The position numbers and the translations under genes are program-made. From contig NC_082637.1 in assembly GCF_030936135.1 (NCBI RefSeq), forward strand, positions 4,539,001 to 4,603,000: 64,000 nucleotides of DNA, written 5' to 3'. Of the stretch, positions 35,501 to 46,890 are shown one piece after another; position 1 is the first letter of the stretch, and each line of letters begins with the position of its first letter. This DNA comes from Gavia stellata. Its lineage: Eukaryota > Chordata > Aves > Gaviiformes > Gaviidae. Under the pieces are notes generated by a model, which saw only the letters and a list, made by a program, of their open reading frames with translations, was not told the origin of the DNA and did no database searches.

Positions 35501-38500
35501 AAATAAAGGATGAAGTAATTTTTCTATAAGTGTAAACACAGTAAGGAGTAAAAGCACAGGGAGAAACATGTATAGCAAACCTTCACAATTCTGATTAAAA
35601 ACAACTCTTTCATGAGAAGTTTGGAGAAACATTCCCATAAACTGTAGGGCTCTGAGGTGAGTTTATCGTGGGGCCTAGGGTGCTGGGAGCTCCTTGTGAC
35701 CACTAACTCTTCTCCATCAAGTGCATACTTGGGTGGCAGAGAAACATTTTATCCCTCCTATGCCCTTTTCTCCCAGGGCATCCTGGAAATGTGTCTGGTT
35801 TGGGAGTTCTAGTCTATCAATGGGAAAGTTGGAGTATGGTACGGTCATTAATTTCACTGTGTTGGAATCCAGATTCAGCAGTGGTGTGTTTTAAACAGAA
35901 TGAGTTGCCCAGAGCTTGGGGAAAGCACTTTCTAAGTGGGAATATCAAGTAAACTGATAAGTTATGACAGAATTACAGAGATCGCAAATTGTACCAGAAA
36001 CGGAGAAGTCCTGCAATGTAACTTCTTGCCCATTATCTTATCTATGTGAGTGTATCTAACCAAGCTCCTGCATGTAAAACTTCAAACCTGATTTGAGGTG
36101 TAAAATGTGACGGAGAGTTGATAGGGCTTGAGACATTGCTCCAGATGTCATCAGCAATCTGTTGTTATTGTTCAGTCTTACTGGAGATCTACCTGGAGGC
36201 TTTTAGCAGGAGCAGAAAGCTGCTTCGTGTTGTGTGTTAAACAGCAGCAGGCAGTCCTGGCCTCGATTAGTTATTAATCTAAGAGCCAAGATTTTGGAAA
36301 TTTTAACCCATTTTGTGTGACAACTATACTCATGTGAGTGGCCTCAAACAGGTCAGTGTTTGAGTCAACTTACTCATAAGACAGTTTGCAGAATTAACCT
36401 GTAGATTCAGCGTTTAACTCAAAATTATGCAGGAAATAAGTTTTCTGCCCCTTTTTTTGCTTTTCAGCAGTCATACCTGTAAAAGTTGCATTGATTTAGA
36501 ATTTTAGATTTAGAATCTTGTTCAAATTTTAAGAGAAATAAACCTCTTCAAAGATGGTCTAAATGCTTCTTTTAGATATAAAAATAAAACTTGATAGTGG
36601 AAATGTTCCTTAGAGAAGTTTTATTGACTCCAGGGGGTTTCAGTGCCACTGGAGCAACTGAAAGAGCTGTTTCCAGCACAAGCATGGATTTAGCTCAAGA
36701 AAGACGCTTCCCGCAGCACAAACAGCTGTTCCTTGTCACATAAGAGAGAAAAGCTGCAAAAGAAATAGGACAGAAAGTACGGAGTGAATAAAACTGCTGC
36801 TTCCCTGCAAACATCCCTTTCAAAGTCTCGGGCGTAGGAGGGCTTTCCAGCTCATGATGCAAGAGCCAAGGCAGGGGGTGGGTTTCGTGGGCTGGACTGA
36901 AATTTGACATCAGTAGGAAACTGAAACCCAGCATTGGTGGAAGCACACTGTGATGCAGAGGTGAAGGCTGGATCTGGCTTGACGCTTAGGGGAGGTGAAA
37001 AAGGGGGACAGCCCGCGATTCAAAGAGCGAAAGAAGCAGGAGTCCATGAGTGGCAGTGGAGGAGAAACAGAGAGAAGGGGGCAATCTGGCATAATAGGAG
37101 GGCAGCCACAGCACGTGTAGAAGGTAAATAAGTAATCACAGTAAAATAAGGGGCAATCTGATTGGAAGACATCTGGTTGCTGCTGCTCTCCTTGTCTGGC
37201 TGGATTTCTTGCAGCCGGTATGCGTTGTTCTCTCTACAGCACATTTCTGATACAATTGCACAAACCTGTACGGGAAATCTAGATCCATAGTGATCTGCAT
37301 TAATCTAAAAGCTTTGTAAAAATTGTGAATCAACTCCAAACACAAAATAATTAGTTTTCAAATGGGGATTATTTTTTTTTTTTAAGTAAAATACATTTGT
37401 ATGGAAGAAAATGAGCGTTCAGAGACAGGCATGGCACATCTGTAAGATGCATGCGTGTTATGGGAGGCGGGGGGGATTGCAAACCACAGATCACTTGTTA
37501 GCTGCTGAACTTCATGCATGCTTTAGATTGTATCCCTTAGATGCGTTAGCAAGCTGTTAACACCTGCACTGAACATAGTTGCCAAAAAATCTTAAAGTGT
37601 TTAACTAACTCTAATAATAATTTCATATGTTAAAAGCATGGTGCAGAATTATAGAAGTAGGAAATAAAGAGGGATCGTAATGGAAACTGGCTGTGTGATG
37701 AAGTGTAAACAAATCAGAAGTCAAATTAAGTCCTATTAAATCTGACTCAGATATGATTTGCCTCAACTTGTCTTCTCTGGGGTTGCAGGGTGTTTTTTCC
37801 TACCTAAATAGTAGCTGAGCATTGTGCAGATGCTGCCAAGTTAATCAAATGAATAGTCATTTGAGCACGGGCATGAGTTTTAGGGATGAGTGATCAGGGC
37901 ATTTGCTGAGGTCATATGGGACCCCATTGAACTAAATAGTAGTGTGGGGGTGGGAATGGGAGAAGAAAGGAACCTGTATCTTAGCATCTGACCCTACAAA
38001 AGTGACACTGGCTTTGCCATTGAAGAAAGAGATTTAAGATCTTATTTCCTGTTTCCAAGTAAATCTCTTATCTAGGATCTAGTATCCACTATCCACCAAT
38101 ATGTTGAGAGACTGCAGTAATGAATCTTTCCATCGCATCCAGGGGAGGCTGGTAGCAGCACCGCACCTCTCTGACATTACACGCTCTAATTACATGCGAG
38201 GTTTTTAAGAGTGCTGAAACATCACAGAAAAGAGAAAAAATAAAAGCCAAGATTTCAAAAAATGATGGACCAGGACTTCCAAGATAAACTTCAATAGAGA
38301 AAAGGCAGCTTGTTTCTTTTTGCACTTGTTTCATGGGCAAAAAAAGAATACTTAGGTATTCCTGCAGGAATGCAGAAACCACAAACAGAGGCTGCAGGAG
38401 TTGCAATTAATTGCTCTACAGAGGGATGATGCATCACCCATGCCCTATTACAGCTTCGCTTTGAAGAACTAAATGACTCTCCAGCCACCCATTCAGCCCT

Positions 38501-41499
38501 GTGCTCAGCACTGCTTTGCACCCTGTCTCTGGGCAGAAGGCCAGGATGCTTATGTACATAACTACCTTCTCAAAAGACTTTTTCACAGATTAATCAGAAT
38601 GAGGTATTTGATGGAGTAATTAGGTGTATTTTAAATTAACAGTAACCAAACAACTTGATTTTAACTCAAAAATGATCCAAATTTTGTAATGGACAAGGCC
38701 AAAATAAGCTTGGTTTAGGATCAATGTACAGAAGCACCTAAACTTGTTTCTAGAATAATTCTAAGGTTTCTAAAGCATGTGAATGTATGAATGCATCATG
38801 GTTTTGAAAGACTGCAACTATTTTTGACTAAGGTATTTAAAGACTACAGGTGTTTTTGACTGCTGGTGTTGGTTTCCTCCAGACCTAAATTCTTATAGGT
38901 TGTGCAAAGAAAACATCTGCTTTTGCAGAGTGATTTTATTCTTGGCTGTTATTCTATTTACTTTAATATTAACTTATTTTTAGAAGTCCACTTCATATTT
39001 CAGGCACAAATGTGTATCTAAAGTATTGAAAAACAGCAGTGTTTTCCTGTCAGGGAAAGTGAGAAAATGGGAGTAGTCAGTATTTGCAATTGTATAGCAT
39101 CTTCTCTCAAAGGATATAGAAGCACTTTGAAAATACTAAGTTGTCCAAGATCCAGGGAATTTTCAGTAAAAGGTTGTGTGATACTTGCACATCTATCACC
39201 GACTACACTGAATATGATGAAGGAGATGCAGCCAGGAATCTCTGACCTCCAGGATTTACATGGGAAAGGAAACTTGGAAAAATGGAAGACAGTCTATCTC
39301 ATTAAATAGGTCAGCTGTTCATTTTCTGACCCATAGAGGTGATATACTCTGCGTGGTACCTGGGGAGCCATGTATGAAGGAAGGGACAACTTAAAGTTGT
39401 TGCAAAGTTGCCAGATAGCTTTTAGTGCTCAAGTCTAACTGTCTAGAGCTTTGACAACTGGATCAGTACAGCTTTGGTACTATCACTGCAGTATTGGTAT
39501 AGGTTTTAATTAGAATAACCCCTTTTTATTGAATTCTGGGAATGTCAGTTTGCTAATTTTACCTCTAGCTCATTTTCAGACCAGCTTTTGCTTGGAAAGT
39601 ATTTTTTAAATTGGATACGGGAGGCTTATTAGGTCACTGAAAGTGACAGAATAGAGATGTAATCAATAGTTCATCACTGGGAAAGAGGGTGCCAGAGGAG
39701 GTGTTGCAGGTCAGGTGAATTGCTCTAATGGGACTCAGAGTCACAGACTAAGAAAATTACTTTTTATTGCATTTGCTCATTATCATCAGTTATAACCCTT
39801 AGTGTTCATTTATCAACTTTCCAATGATTCCCCAAAGAATTAGGATGCATTTGCTGTACAAAACTCTCAAGAGTGTGATTCTTACTGTTTGGGTATTAAG
39901 ATGTAAAAAGGATTATTGTAAAATATTTAAATTTATTGCTTATAACTGTCATTACAGTCTGTGTTAGGAAAATTAGCTTTAATTAGTACAAGGAAAATAG
40001 CTTACTAAAAATCTCACAAAATCTCTCTGGGTCTTACCAGCGAGGATGTAGACCCACGGAGGAGCTTTTAGTTCTCTTTTTCAAGAAAAAAAAGAGAAGT
40101 ACAACTCTGAAGTGAAATCTCACCCTACCGTCTTTGCCCTTTAATGCTAAGATAGAACATCATCTTTCTGTGTGACAAGTTTAAACACTGATGGTATTTC
40201 TGCATTCTTAGCTCCTTGTGTGGTTATAGCAAAATGCCTCTTTTTGGACCTGTAACACTGGGCAGATCAGCAGTTCCAACTTTTGAACTCAGTTATATAT
40301 GTCCTGACTCTAGATCTGAGAAGGAAATAGCTATTGGCCTGTTTTTACTGGCAATGTGAGAACTATGTGCTCAGTTATCAGTTCTGTTTTGCTGCTGCTT
40401 CTGTCAATATCCCATAAGTGATTTTATGTGTAAAAATTGTGCGTGATCATCTTTGTTGGAGGTACTGTTCCATTTGATCCTGGCAAGCATTCAGTGTTTT
40501 GTGGTTCCCAAACTATTAACTGTTATTTCCTCTTTTAAAGCAATTTCTTATTTTTCAGTCCTGTTTATTTTACAGTTAATTTTAAAATTCTATTACTTTC
40601 AATATTTCAATTCTGATATATTTTCCAGTATCCTAGTAAGGGGCTTGTGTCTGTCAATATTCTTTCCTTGCTTGAGTCGTGTAGTTTATGACATTTCTAG
40701 AGTGCAACATTCTGTTCTAAAAAAGAAAAGCAGGTATCATTCAGTTTTAGTGGATGTCTATGTTTGTACTTATTGATGTAAAGACAATCATATATACATT
40801 AAGAACCTCCAGGTCAATGGCTATAAAATTCTTCGAAATAAGAATACAGCTGGTAGAATTTTCTTAGCATAAGCAGCTTCCTAGACCTGCAGCTGAAGTT
40901 TATAGACTTTCCAGTTAGACAGCTAATAATAAAAAGAACAGTTTCAAAGAGCAGATTCAAAGTACTGTAGACATCTATCCCCTTCACACCTCAATAGATT
41001 TATTTTGCAAGAGGTTTGTATTCTTTATGCAGAAACCCCAAAATGCAGCTTTTAGTGTCCTATGCTCTGAAATTAAAATCACATGGAAACCAGGAATGTT
41101 GTTTCTTGCAAAACATTTTGAGCTCAGAAAAGGTGGCATGGCTCTTACCGCTTTTCATCTAAGCTTTTGACATCTCTTAAGGCTTAGAACAGAGTGAGAG
41201 GTATTATTAGGTAGGTAAATGAATCCCACTTGCAGTGCTTTTTATTATGTGAAAAAAAAAATGGTTTCAGTTAGGGGTGAAAGCAAATTCCTTGTGGTCC
41301 TAGACCTCAAAACCCATTAGATTTTCTGGGTCACGTAGCAAATTATTTCTCATATGATTTTTTTCACTGTTAATTAATTTTTGGCAGCACTACATAGATA
41401 GAGAGGAAAGAAAATCTGTCGTGAGACAAATCACTAAAGTTTTGTAGAACTTCAAAGCAAATTTATTAGGTGGACTCCTGGGAGCATTCATTCAAACAT
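29521..41499. other. Gene-poor interval, first part
   Basis: I read this 12 kb on both strands and see no convincing exon series, RNA gene or recognisable recent transposon. The only open frames are short and lack protein-like features. Notable texture: an AT-only block at about 34996-35050, a small CCTTG repeat near 34534, and a poly-G/poly-A patch near 37470. It may hold regulatory elements or a non-coding transcript started at the CpG island, but nothing visible proves this. Confidence 0.5.
34996..35054. repeat. AT-rich low-complexity block
   Basis: About 60 bases built almost only of A and T in a loose TTTATAT/ATTTATA pattern (for example TTTATATTTATAAATTTATT). Confidence 0.75.
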
Positions 41500-41678
41500 T
41501 ACAAGAGGCTGCTAGGAGAGACTGTGGAATCTCCATCGTTGGAGATACTCAACACTTCACTGGCAAAGGCCGTGAGCAACCTGTCAGTTTCAGAGTAGGC
41601 CTTGCTCTGGCTGGCGGGTTAGACTAGAGGACCTCCAGAAGTTCCTTCCATCATAAATTAATCTGTGATTGTATGAGG
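41500..41678 (+). mobile_element. Old CR1-type 3' end, + strand
   Basis: GAGACTGTGGAATCTCCATC, then GGAGATACTCAACACTTCACTGG, GGTTAGACTAGAGGACCTCC and the ending TCTGTGATTGTATGAGG follow the order of a CR1 3' end (VESPSLEVF coding region, 3'UTR and octamer tail), but with many substitutions. It is an old insertion that abuts a younger CR1 in the opposite orientation. Confidence 0.75.
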
Positions 41679-41689
41679 TTTTGGCTCTA

Positions 41690-43082
41690 TGAATCATAGA
41701 CTCATAGAATCGTTTAGGTTGGAAAAGACCTTTAAGATTATCAAGTCCAACCATAAACCTAACGCTGCCAAGTCCACCACTAAACCATGTCCCCAAGCGC
41801 CTCATCTGCACATCTTTTAAATACCTCCAGGGATGGTGACTCCACCAACTCCCTGGGCAGCCTGTTCCAGTGTCTGACAACCCTTTCAGTGAAGAAGTTT
41901 TTCCTAATATCCAATCTAAACCTCCCTTGGCGCAACTTGCGGCCATTTCCTCTTGTCCTATCGCTTGTCACTTGGGAGAAGAGACCAACACCCACCTCTC
42001 TGCAACCCCCTTTCAGGTAGTTGTAGAGAGCGATGAGGTCTCCCCTCAGCCTCCTCTTCTCCAGACTGAACAACCCCAGCTCCCTCAGCCGCTCCTCATC
42101 AGACTTGTGCTCCAGACCCCTCACCAGCTTCGTCGCCCTTCTCTGGACACGCTCCAGCACCTCAATGTCATTCTTGTAGTGAGGGGCCCAAAACTGAACA
42201 CAGCATTCGAGGTTCGGCCTCACCAGTGCCGAGTACAGGGGCACGATCACCTCCCTGCTCCTGCTGCCACACTGTTTCTGATACAGGCCAGGATACTGTT
42301 GGCCTTCTTGGCCACCTGGGCACACTGCTGGCTCATCTTCAGCCGGCTGTCGACCAACACCCCCAGGTCCTTTTCTGCGGGGCAGCTTTCCAGCCACTCG
42401 TCCCCAAGCCTGTAGTGTTGCATGGGGTTGTTGTGACCCAAGTGCAGGACCCGGCACTTGGCCTTGTTGAACCGCGTACAGTTGGCCTGGGCCCATCGAT
42501 CCAGCCTGTCCAGATCCCTCTGCAGAGCCTCCCTGCCCTCGAGCAGATCAACACTCCCTCCCAACTTGGTGTCATCTGCAAACTTGCTGAGGGAGCACTC
42601 GATCCCCTTGTCCAGATCATTGATAAAGAGATTAAACAAGACCAGCCCCAGTACTGAGCCCTGGGAACACCACTTGTGACCGGCCGCCAACTGGTTTTAA
42701 CTCCATTCACCACAACCCTTTGGGCCCGACCATCCAGCCAGTTTTTTATCTGGCGAAGAGTGCACCTGTCCAAGCCATGAGCAGCCAGTTTCTCCAGGAC
42801 AACACTGTAGGAAACAGTGTCAAAGGCTTTATTAAAGTCTAGGTAGACTATATCCACAGCCTTTCTGTCATCCACTAAGCAGCTCACTTTGTCATAGAGG
42901 GAGATCAGGTTAGTCAGGCAGGACCTGCCTTTCATAAACCCATGCTGACCTGGGCCTGATCGCCTGGTTGTCACATACATGCCGCATGATGGCACTCAGG
43001 ATGGTCTGCTCCATAATCTTCCCCGGCACCGAGGTCAGGCTGACAGGCCTGTAGTTCCCCAGATCCTCCTTCCAGCCCTGAG
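41690..43082 (-). mobile_element. CR1 LINE, 5'-truncated, with reverse-transcriptase remnant
   Basis: About 1.39 kb of CR1 ORF2 and 3'UTR on the - strand. Coding pieces in order: [20 protein letters not shown], the catalytic motif A region VDIVYLDFNKAFDTVSYSVV, NWLDGRAQRVVVNG, then after a frameshift near 42665 the motif C region [13 protein letters not shown], then after another shift near 42270 [20 protein letters not shown] and [20 protein letters not shown]. It ends in GGTCTTTTCCAACCTAAACG and an ATTCTATG-type tail at 41690-41715. A full CR1 ORF2 is about 900 residues, and the N-terminal endonuclease is absent. The two frameshifts make it inactive. High GC and coherent sequence show that it is younger than its neighbours. 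Confidence 0.95.
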
Positions 43083-43471
43083 AGTTTAAATCTCAGTTTA
43101 GCCATGGAATCTCATAGTTTGAGCTGAGTAGATGTGTCACCCTGATCTTAGTTGCCATTACATATTGAGAGAGCATTCGGCCAGTATTGATGCTCCTAAT
43201 CTGTTCTTCTGTGTTCACCGTTCATTCCGTAAAGCTTCTGCGACTTGATACCTCTCCTTTCTTCCAGGAGTTAAGTGGTGATGAAATTTTAAATGATGAC
43301 ATTTAAATTAAATGATGACCTTTAGATGAAAGCATCCTGTTTTCTTGGTTTCTTTCCCTACCAATAACTAGAATGCTTTTTAAAGAGGAAAGAAATTAAA
43401 ACAGAGATATAAGAAGGAAGGAAGCTGATTTGGATGGGTGACAATGTTATCTGTACCTTGGGTTTAATCCG

Positions 43472-43575
43472 TGCTAGGTCTTGTAGTCTTGGCTCTGCCA
43501 CTTCCACCTTACAGGGTCTTGAGAAAGTCACTCTATCTCTAGATGCCTTAACCTGGCCATAGCTTGGGGACGAAG
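43472..43575 (+). mobile_element. Likely MIR-type SINE relic
   Basis: TCTTGGCTCTGCCACTTCCA, then CTTGAGAAAGTCACTCTATC and TCTAGATGCCTTAACCTGGC, resemble the MIR core and 3' order (GGCTCTGCCACTTAC, then CTTGGGCAAGTCACTTAACC). MIR elements are ancient and shared by amniotes, which fits the heavy divergence. Confidence 0.5.
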
Positions 43576-43753
43576 CTTTCTACAGATAAATCTGGGCTGT
43601 GGGCATCAAGCCACCTCGGAGGTCAGGGGCATGGGAGTTCTCTTACCAGGGGACTGAGCTCAGCCCAGCCACCAGGCTACAAAGACAGAGGAAGGCTGAG
43701 GTGAACCCTGGCACATAGCGATGGAGGAGGCTGCAACAGATTTCCTATGGCCA

Positions 43754-43782
43754 TATATATCTCTCTCTATATATAACTGCTC
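43754..43782. repeat. AT/CT microsatellite
   Basis: ATATATATCTCTCTCTATATAT, a compound dinucleotide run of about 28 bases. Confidence 0.8.
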
Positions 43783-45993
43783 TTCTGCATCATTGTGTAA
43801 ACTCATGGTGCCTCATTTTGGCATTGGGCAGGAGTTAAAGTTGCTACAGAGGTGTCAAAAAGAAATGAATTAGGCCTTATTCACTTCTCAGAAATGTAGT
43901 GAACCAGAGTTCAAGAAAGTTAATTTCTGCATTGTCTTTGGTGATCTTTCAATCAAGCTGGGATTAATCTCAGTTAGTTTTAGTTGCAAAGAAGGTAGAT
44001 CTTTAGTCTAAGCTAGTCATTTAAGCACTTTCTGTAGTCAGTGGGGAGAAAGAAGCACACCCAATGGCTCATTTGCCTGTCTGTCTACCTTAAAAAGCAA
44101 CGAAACATTTCTGGAGATGCCTGTTTTCATCTGCTGGCTATAACAGGATTCTGCTGAACAGCCCTTCTAGAGATCTATCACTGAGAGCACTAACATTAAA
44201 TCAAATGAATTCTGCATTTTACACATCACACACATGTTCTGAGCAGGCCCCTAGCAAGAGCCAATGCACATTTCCTCCAGAAGGGAAGCTGGATTTAATT
44301 TTTTTTTAAATTTCAGTTCAGAAAAGGCACAATATATATCCTTAGTTAGATGTATATGTAATTAATGCTATCAAGATTGAGCATTAATCAGGCTTTTTAT
44401 TTGCCACTTTTTATAAATATGCTTTTTTTTCCTCTCTCTGTGTAATGTGACACCCAGAAAATTTAGTTTCTATCATTTGCAGTAAATGGAGCAAAGATCC
44501 CCAGGTAAAGCAGTCTAGCGCCTGAACTCCAGAAGTTGGACACGTAAAAAGAGGACATTTGGATCATGAACTTTAGGAGCCGGGTACATTTTTATGCAAT
44601 TTTTTTGTCAGAAGGTAGTCTGATAGTCTGGTATATTATTTACAGTTAAGATATTTGAGTGAATGGACATTGCATTACTATTTTGTGTTAAGAATTATGT
44701 ATGCAAAGAAAAAATAGGGCTTGTAGTTCTCCTTAATCTACATGTGGGACATTCATTGGTTCCTAGGGAAACCATTAAAGTAGGATTTGAAGAGTACAAA
44801 CGAGAAAATATGATAAAGCAGAGTTGGAGGCAGAATCTCTTATAAAAGCCTCTGAGAATGAGTGCATAACCCTAAACATGAACTAGATTTGAGGTGGAGG
44901 TTCCCATTAGTGAATGAGGACCTAGGAATTGATCCTCAGAGTATACAGAGTATTAAATGATACAAAGCAAAGTAATTTTAGAGATGTGATGTGGTGTTTT
45001 CAGCCTACATAATACTTTAATCCTCAGACCTACTATTCTAAACCCATCAGCTGTGGTTAATCAGGAATGCTTACAGCAGGGCTTGAAATGCCCAGTTCAC
45101 TCCTTTTTTCCAATCAAATTTTGCTCTCAGCTACACTGCTGTCCTATGTACTTGTGAAGGCAGGATTCAGGGCATCATTTGGATCTTTTGACTGCAAGCC
45201 AAATGAAAAATTGCGTTTGACTTCGCGGTGAGACTCACTTGCTATACAAGCTGGTTAGTTTTCCCTCTGGACATTCACTAGTCTGTAATAAAAAAAAACA
45301 ATTTTTAAGTGTTTCAAAATGTGTTTTCAGTGTGTTTTTAAGAGATCTGGGCAGAGCTGAATCATTGTTCCTAATCTAATGCTATATTGGAGCCGTTCCA
45401 TAGGATGGGGGATTTTTCAGTTTGGCTGGTACATGCCATTTAGCCAGTGCCTCTGACTTCCAGGTACCTTTCTAGCTTCTTACACCTACTCCTGCAAGGC
45501 AGGAGGGATCATACTGCACTTCTAGCTTAATCCCTCCTGAGGACAAACAGGAAGGCAGGCGGTGGCATGCGTGCCGAGTGACACAATTTCATGATCACTG
45601 TCTTTAGCTACAGGGTAGCTACATCTCTTTGCTAACTAACCTGTGTGATGATGCTCACCGTCCATGCTGAGTCAGATTAATTCTTTCCTTGAGGCTGTAA
45701 GGAGTTGCCGAAGTGTCAAGATAGGCAAGGTCCTGCCTCTTTTTTCTCCCTCTAGCTTGGCTCTATTTTTGCTCTTTTTGCACATGATAGTTGACTCTCC
45801 TGACTCTGAGAAAGAGCTGTTATCCTCTGATGTTAGGGCAACACTTGAGCAATAGTTGAAGTCAATGGCTCTGGATTGCTATGTGAGGTCTTTTCAAATC
45901 AGGCAATGAATGACGTGTCTGTTATCTTTGCTCGGAAGGAACAAATCAGAATAACCCCCCATAGCCAGCCTTGACCACTGCATAACACACTGA

Positions 45994-46299
45994 CTAAAAG
46001 TCATCTTCCAAAGGCTGGACTGAAAGACTCTTAAGCTTGATCCCAACTCCTGGTGTGAGACATTTGCCCAGCTGGAGCTGGCAGGTCTGGTCCTCTCTGT
46101 GCAAGGATGATGTGAAGCGCACTGCTAGCTGCCCTTTCTCCTGTGCTGATACCTCCCTTTCTGACCCATATTGAAAATCTGTGATGCGCACTGGCATGTT
46201 GTGAACTCGCCGGCGGATGGTGTGCACTTCTCCATGTGCAGTGATGCCAGGTGAACACGCAGGAGCTGCAATGCAGTAGAGCTTTCCAGTGGATGGGGT
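45994..46299 (-). other. Unrecognised open frame of 101 codons
   Basis: A stop-to-stop frame ends in TAG (45994-45996) and includes GITAHGEVHTIRRRVHNM and PVRITDFQYGSE. An acceptor-like TTGCAG at 46271-46266 would allow a terminal exon starting at 46265. Third codon positions in the middle are G/C-rich, unlike the flanks. I know no family with this sequence and found no linked upstream exon. A chance open frame or the tail of an old retrocopy is as likely as a real exon. Confidence 0.15.
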
Positions 46300-46789
46300 T
46301 CATAATCAGAGGGTTGTTCTAAAGGTTTTTAGTAAGGAAAGTGTCATGGATGAATTCTTCATCCTCTCTCACTAGGTGGTATTTCATTTATCATCAGAGA
46401 TCCTTGCTTTTCAAGAATTTATTCCTTTTCAGTTCATGGCTGGAGACTTAAAAAATAAAACTCACATCTCATTAGTTTACTGTCATTTTGAGAACTCATT
46501 CTCTGAAACCCATGGTTATTATTTTGCCTGAATCTCACACTGTAAAATATAGAAGAGTTTGTGTCCTTCAGCGTGACCTTACATGGCAGTAGCACAAAGA
46601 AAGCGATCAGATTCCATTAGCAGCCTTCTGCTGGATTAATGGCCAGCAAAATCTGGTGGAGATGCCTGGAGCTTTCTAGCATCGCTCTTGTGATTTTGTA
46701 CATAATTGCCCACGAGCAGCTACACAACATCCAGCAAAGCTTAGCTCAGCCACAGCATCACGCTGTCAGGCCTGTGCACCCGCATGTCC

Positions 46790-46890
46790 CTGCCCACCAG
46801 CTTTCCAGCTAAGGCAAATCGAGGCCAAGTGCCTCTCCCACGGTTACACAGTGAGGCAGTAGATCTCCTGCAGTTAAAATCCCCCATATC
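46790..46890 (-). mobile_element. Possible MIR-type SINE relic
   Basis: On the - strand, CTACTGCCTCACTGTGTAAC, then GTGGGAGAGGCACTTGGCCT and CGATTTGCCTTAGC, follow the MIR pattern CTGTGTGACCTTGGGCAAGT, then CTGTGCCTCAG. Divergent, so moderate doubt remains. Confidence 0.4.

Larger units (their letters stand above)
43083..45993. other. Gene-poor interval, middle part
   Basis: No exons recognised. It contains a likely MIR relic (43472-43575), an AT/CT microsatellite at 43754-43782, and otherwise unremarkable AT-rich sequence. Confidence 0.5.

Noticed and set aside
41787..42657. Long + strand open frames (up to 181 codons) across 41787-42657
   Set aside because: They are the antisense of the CR1 reverse-transcriptase sequence, whose - strand reading gives recognised motifs. 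No independent coding evidence.
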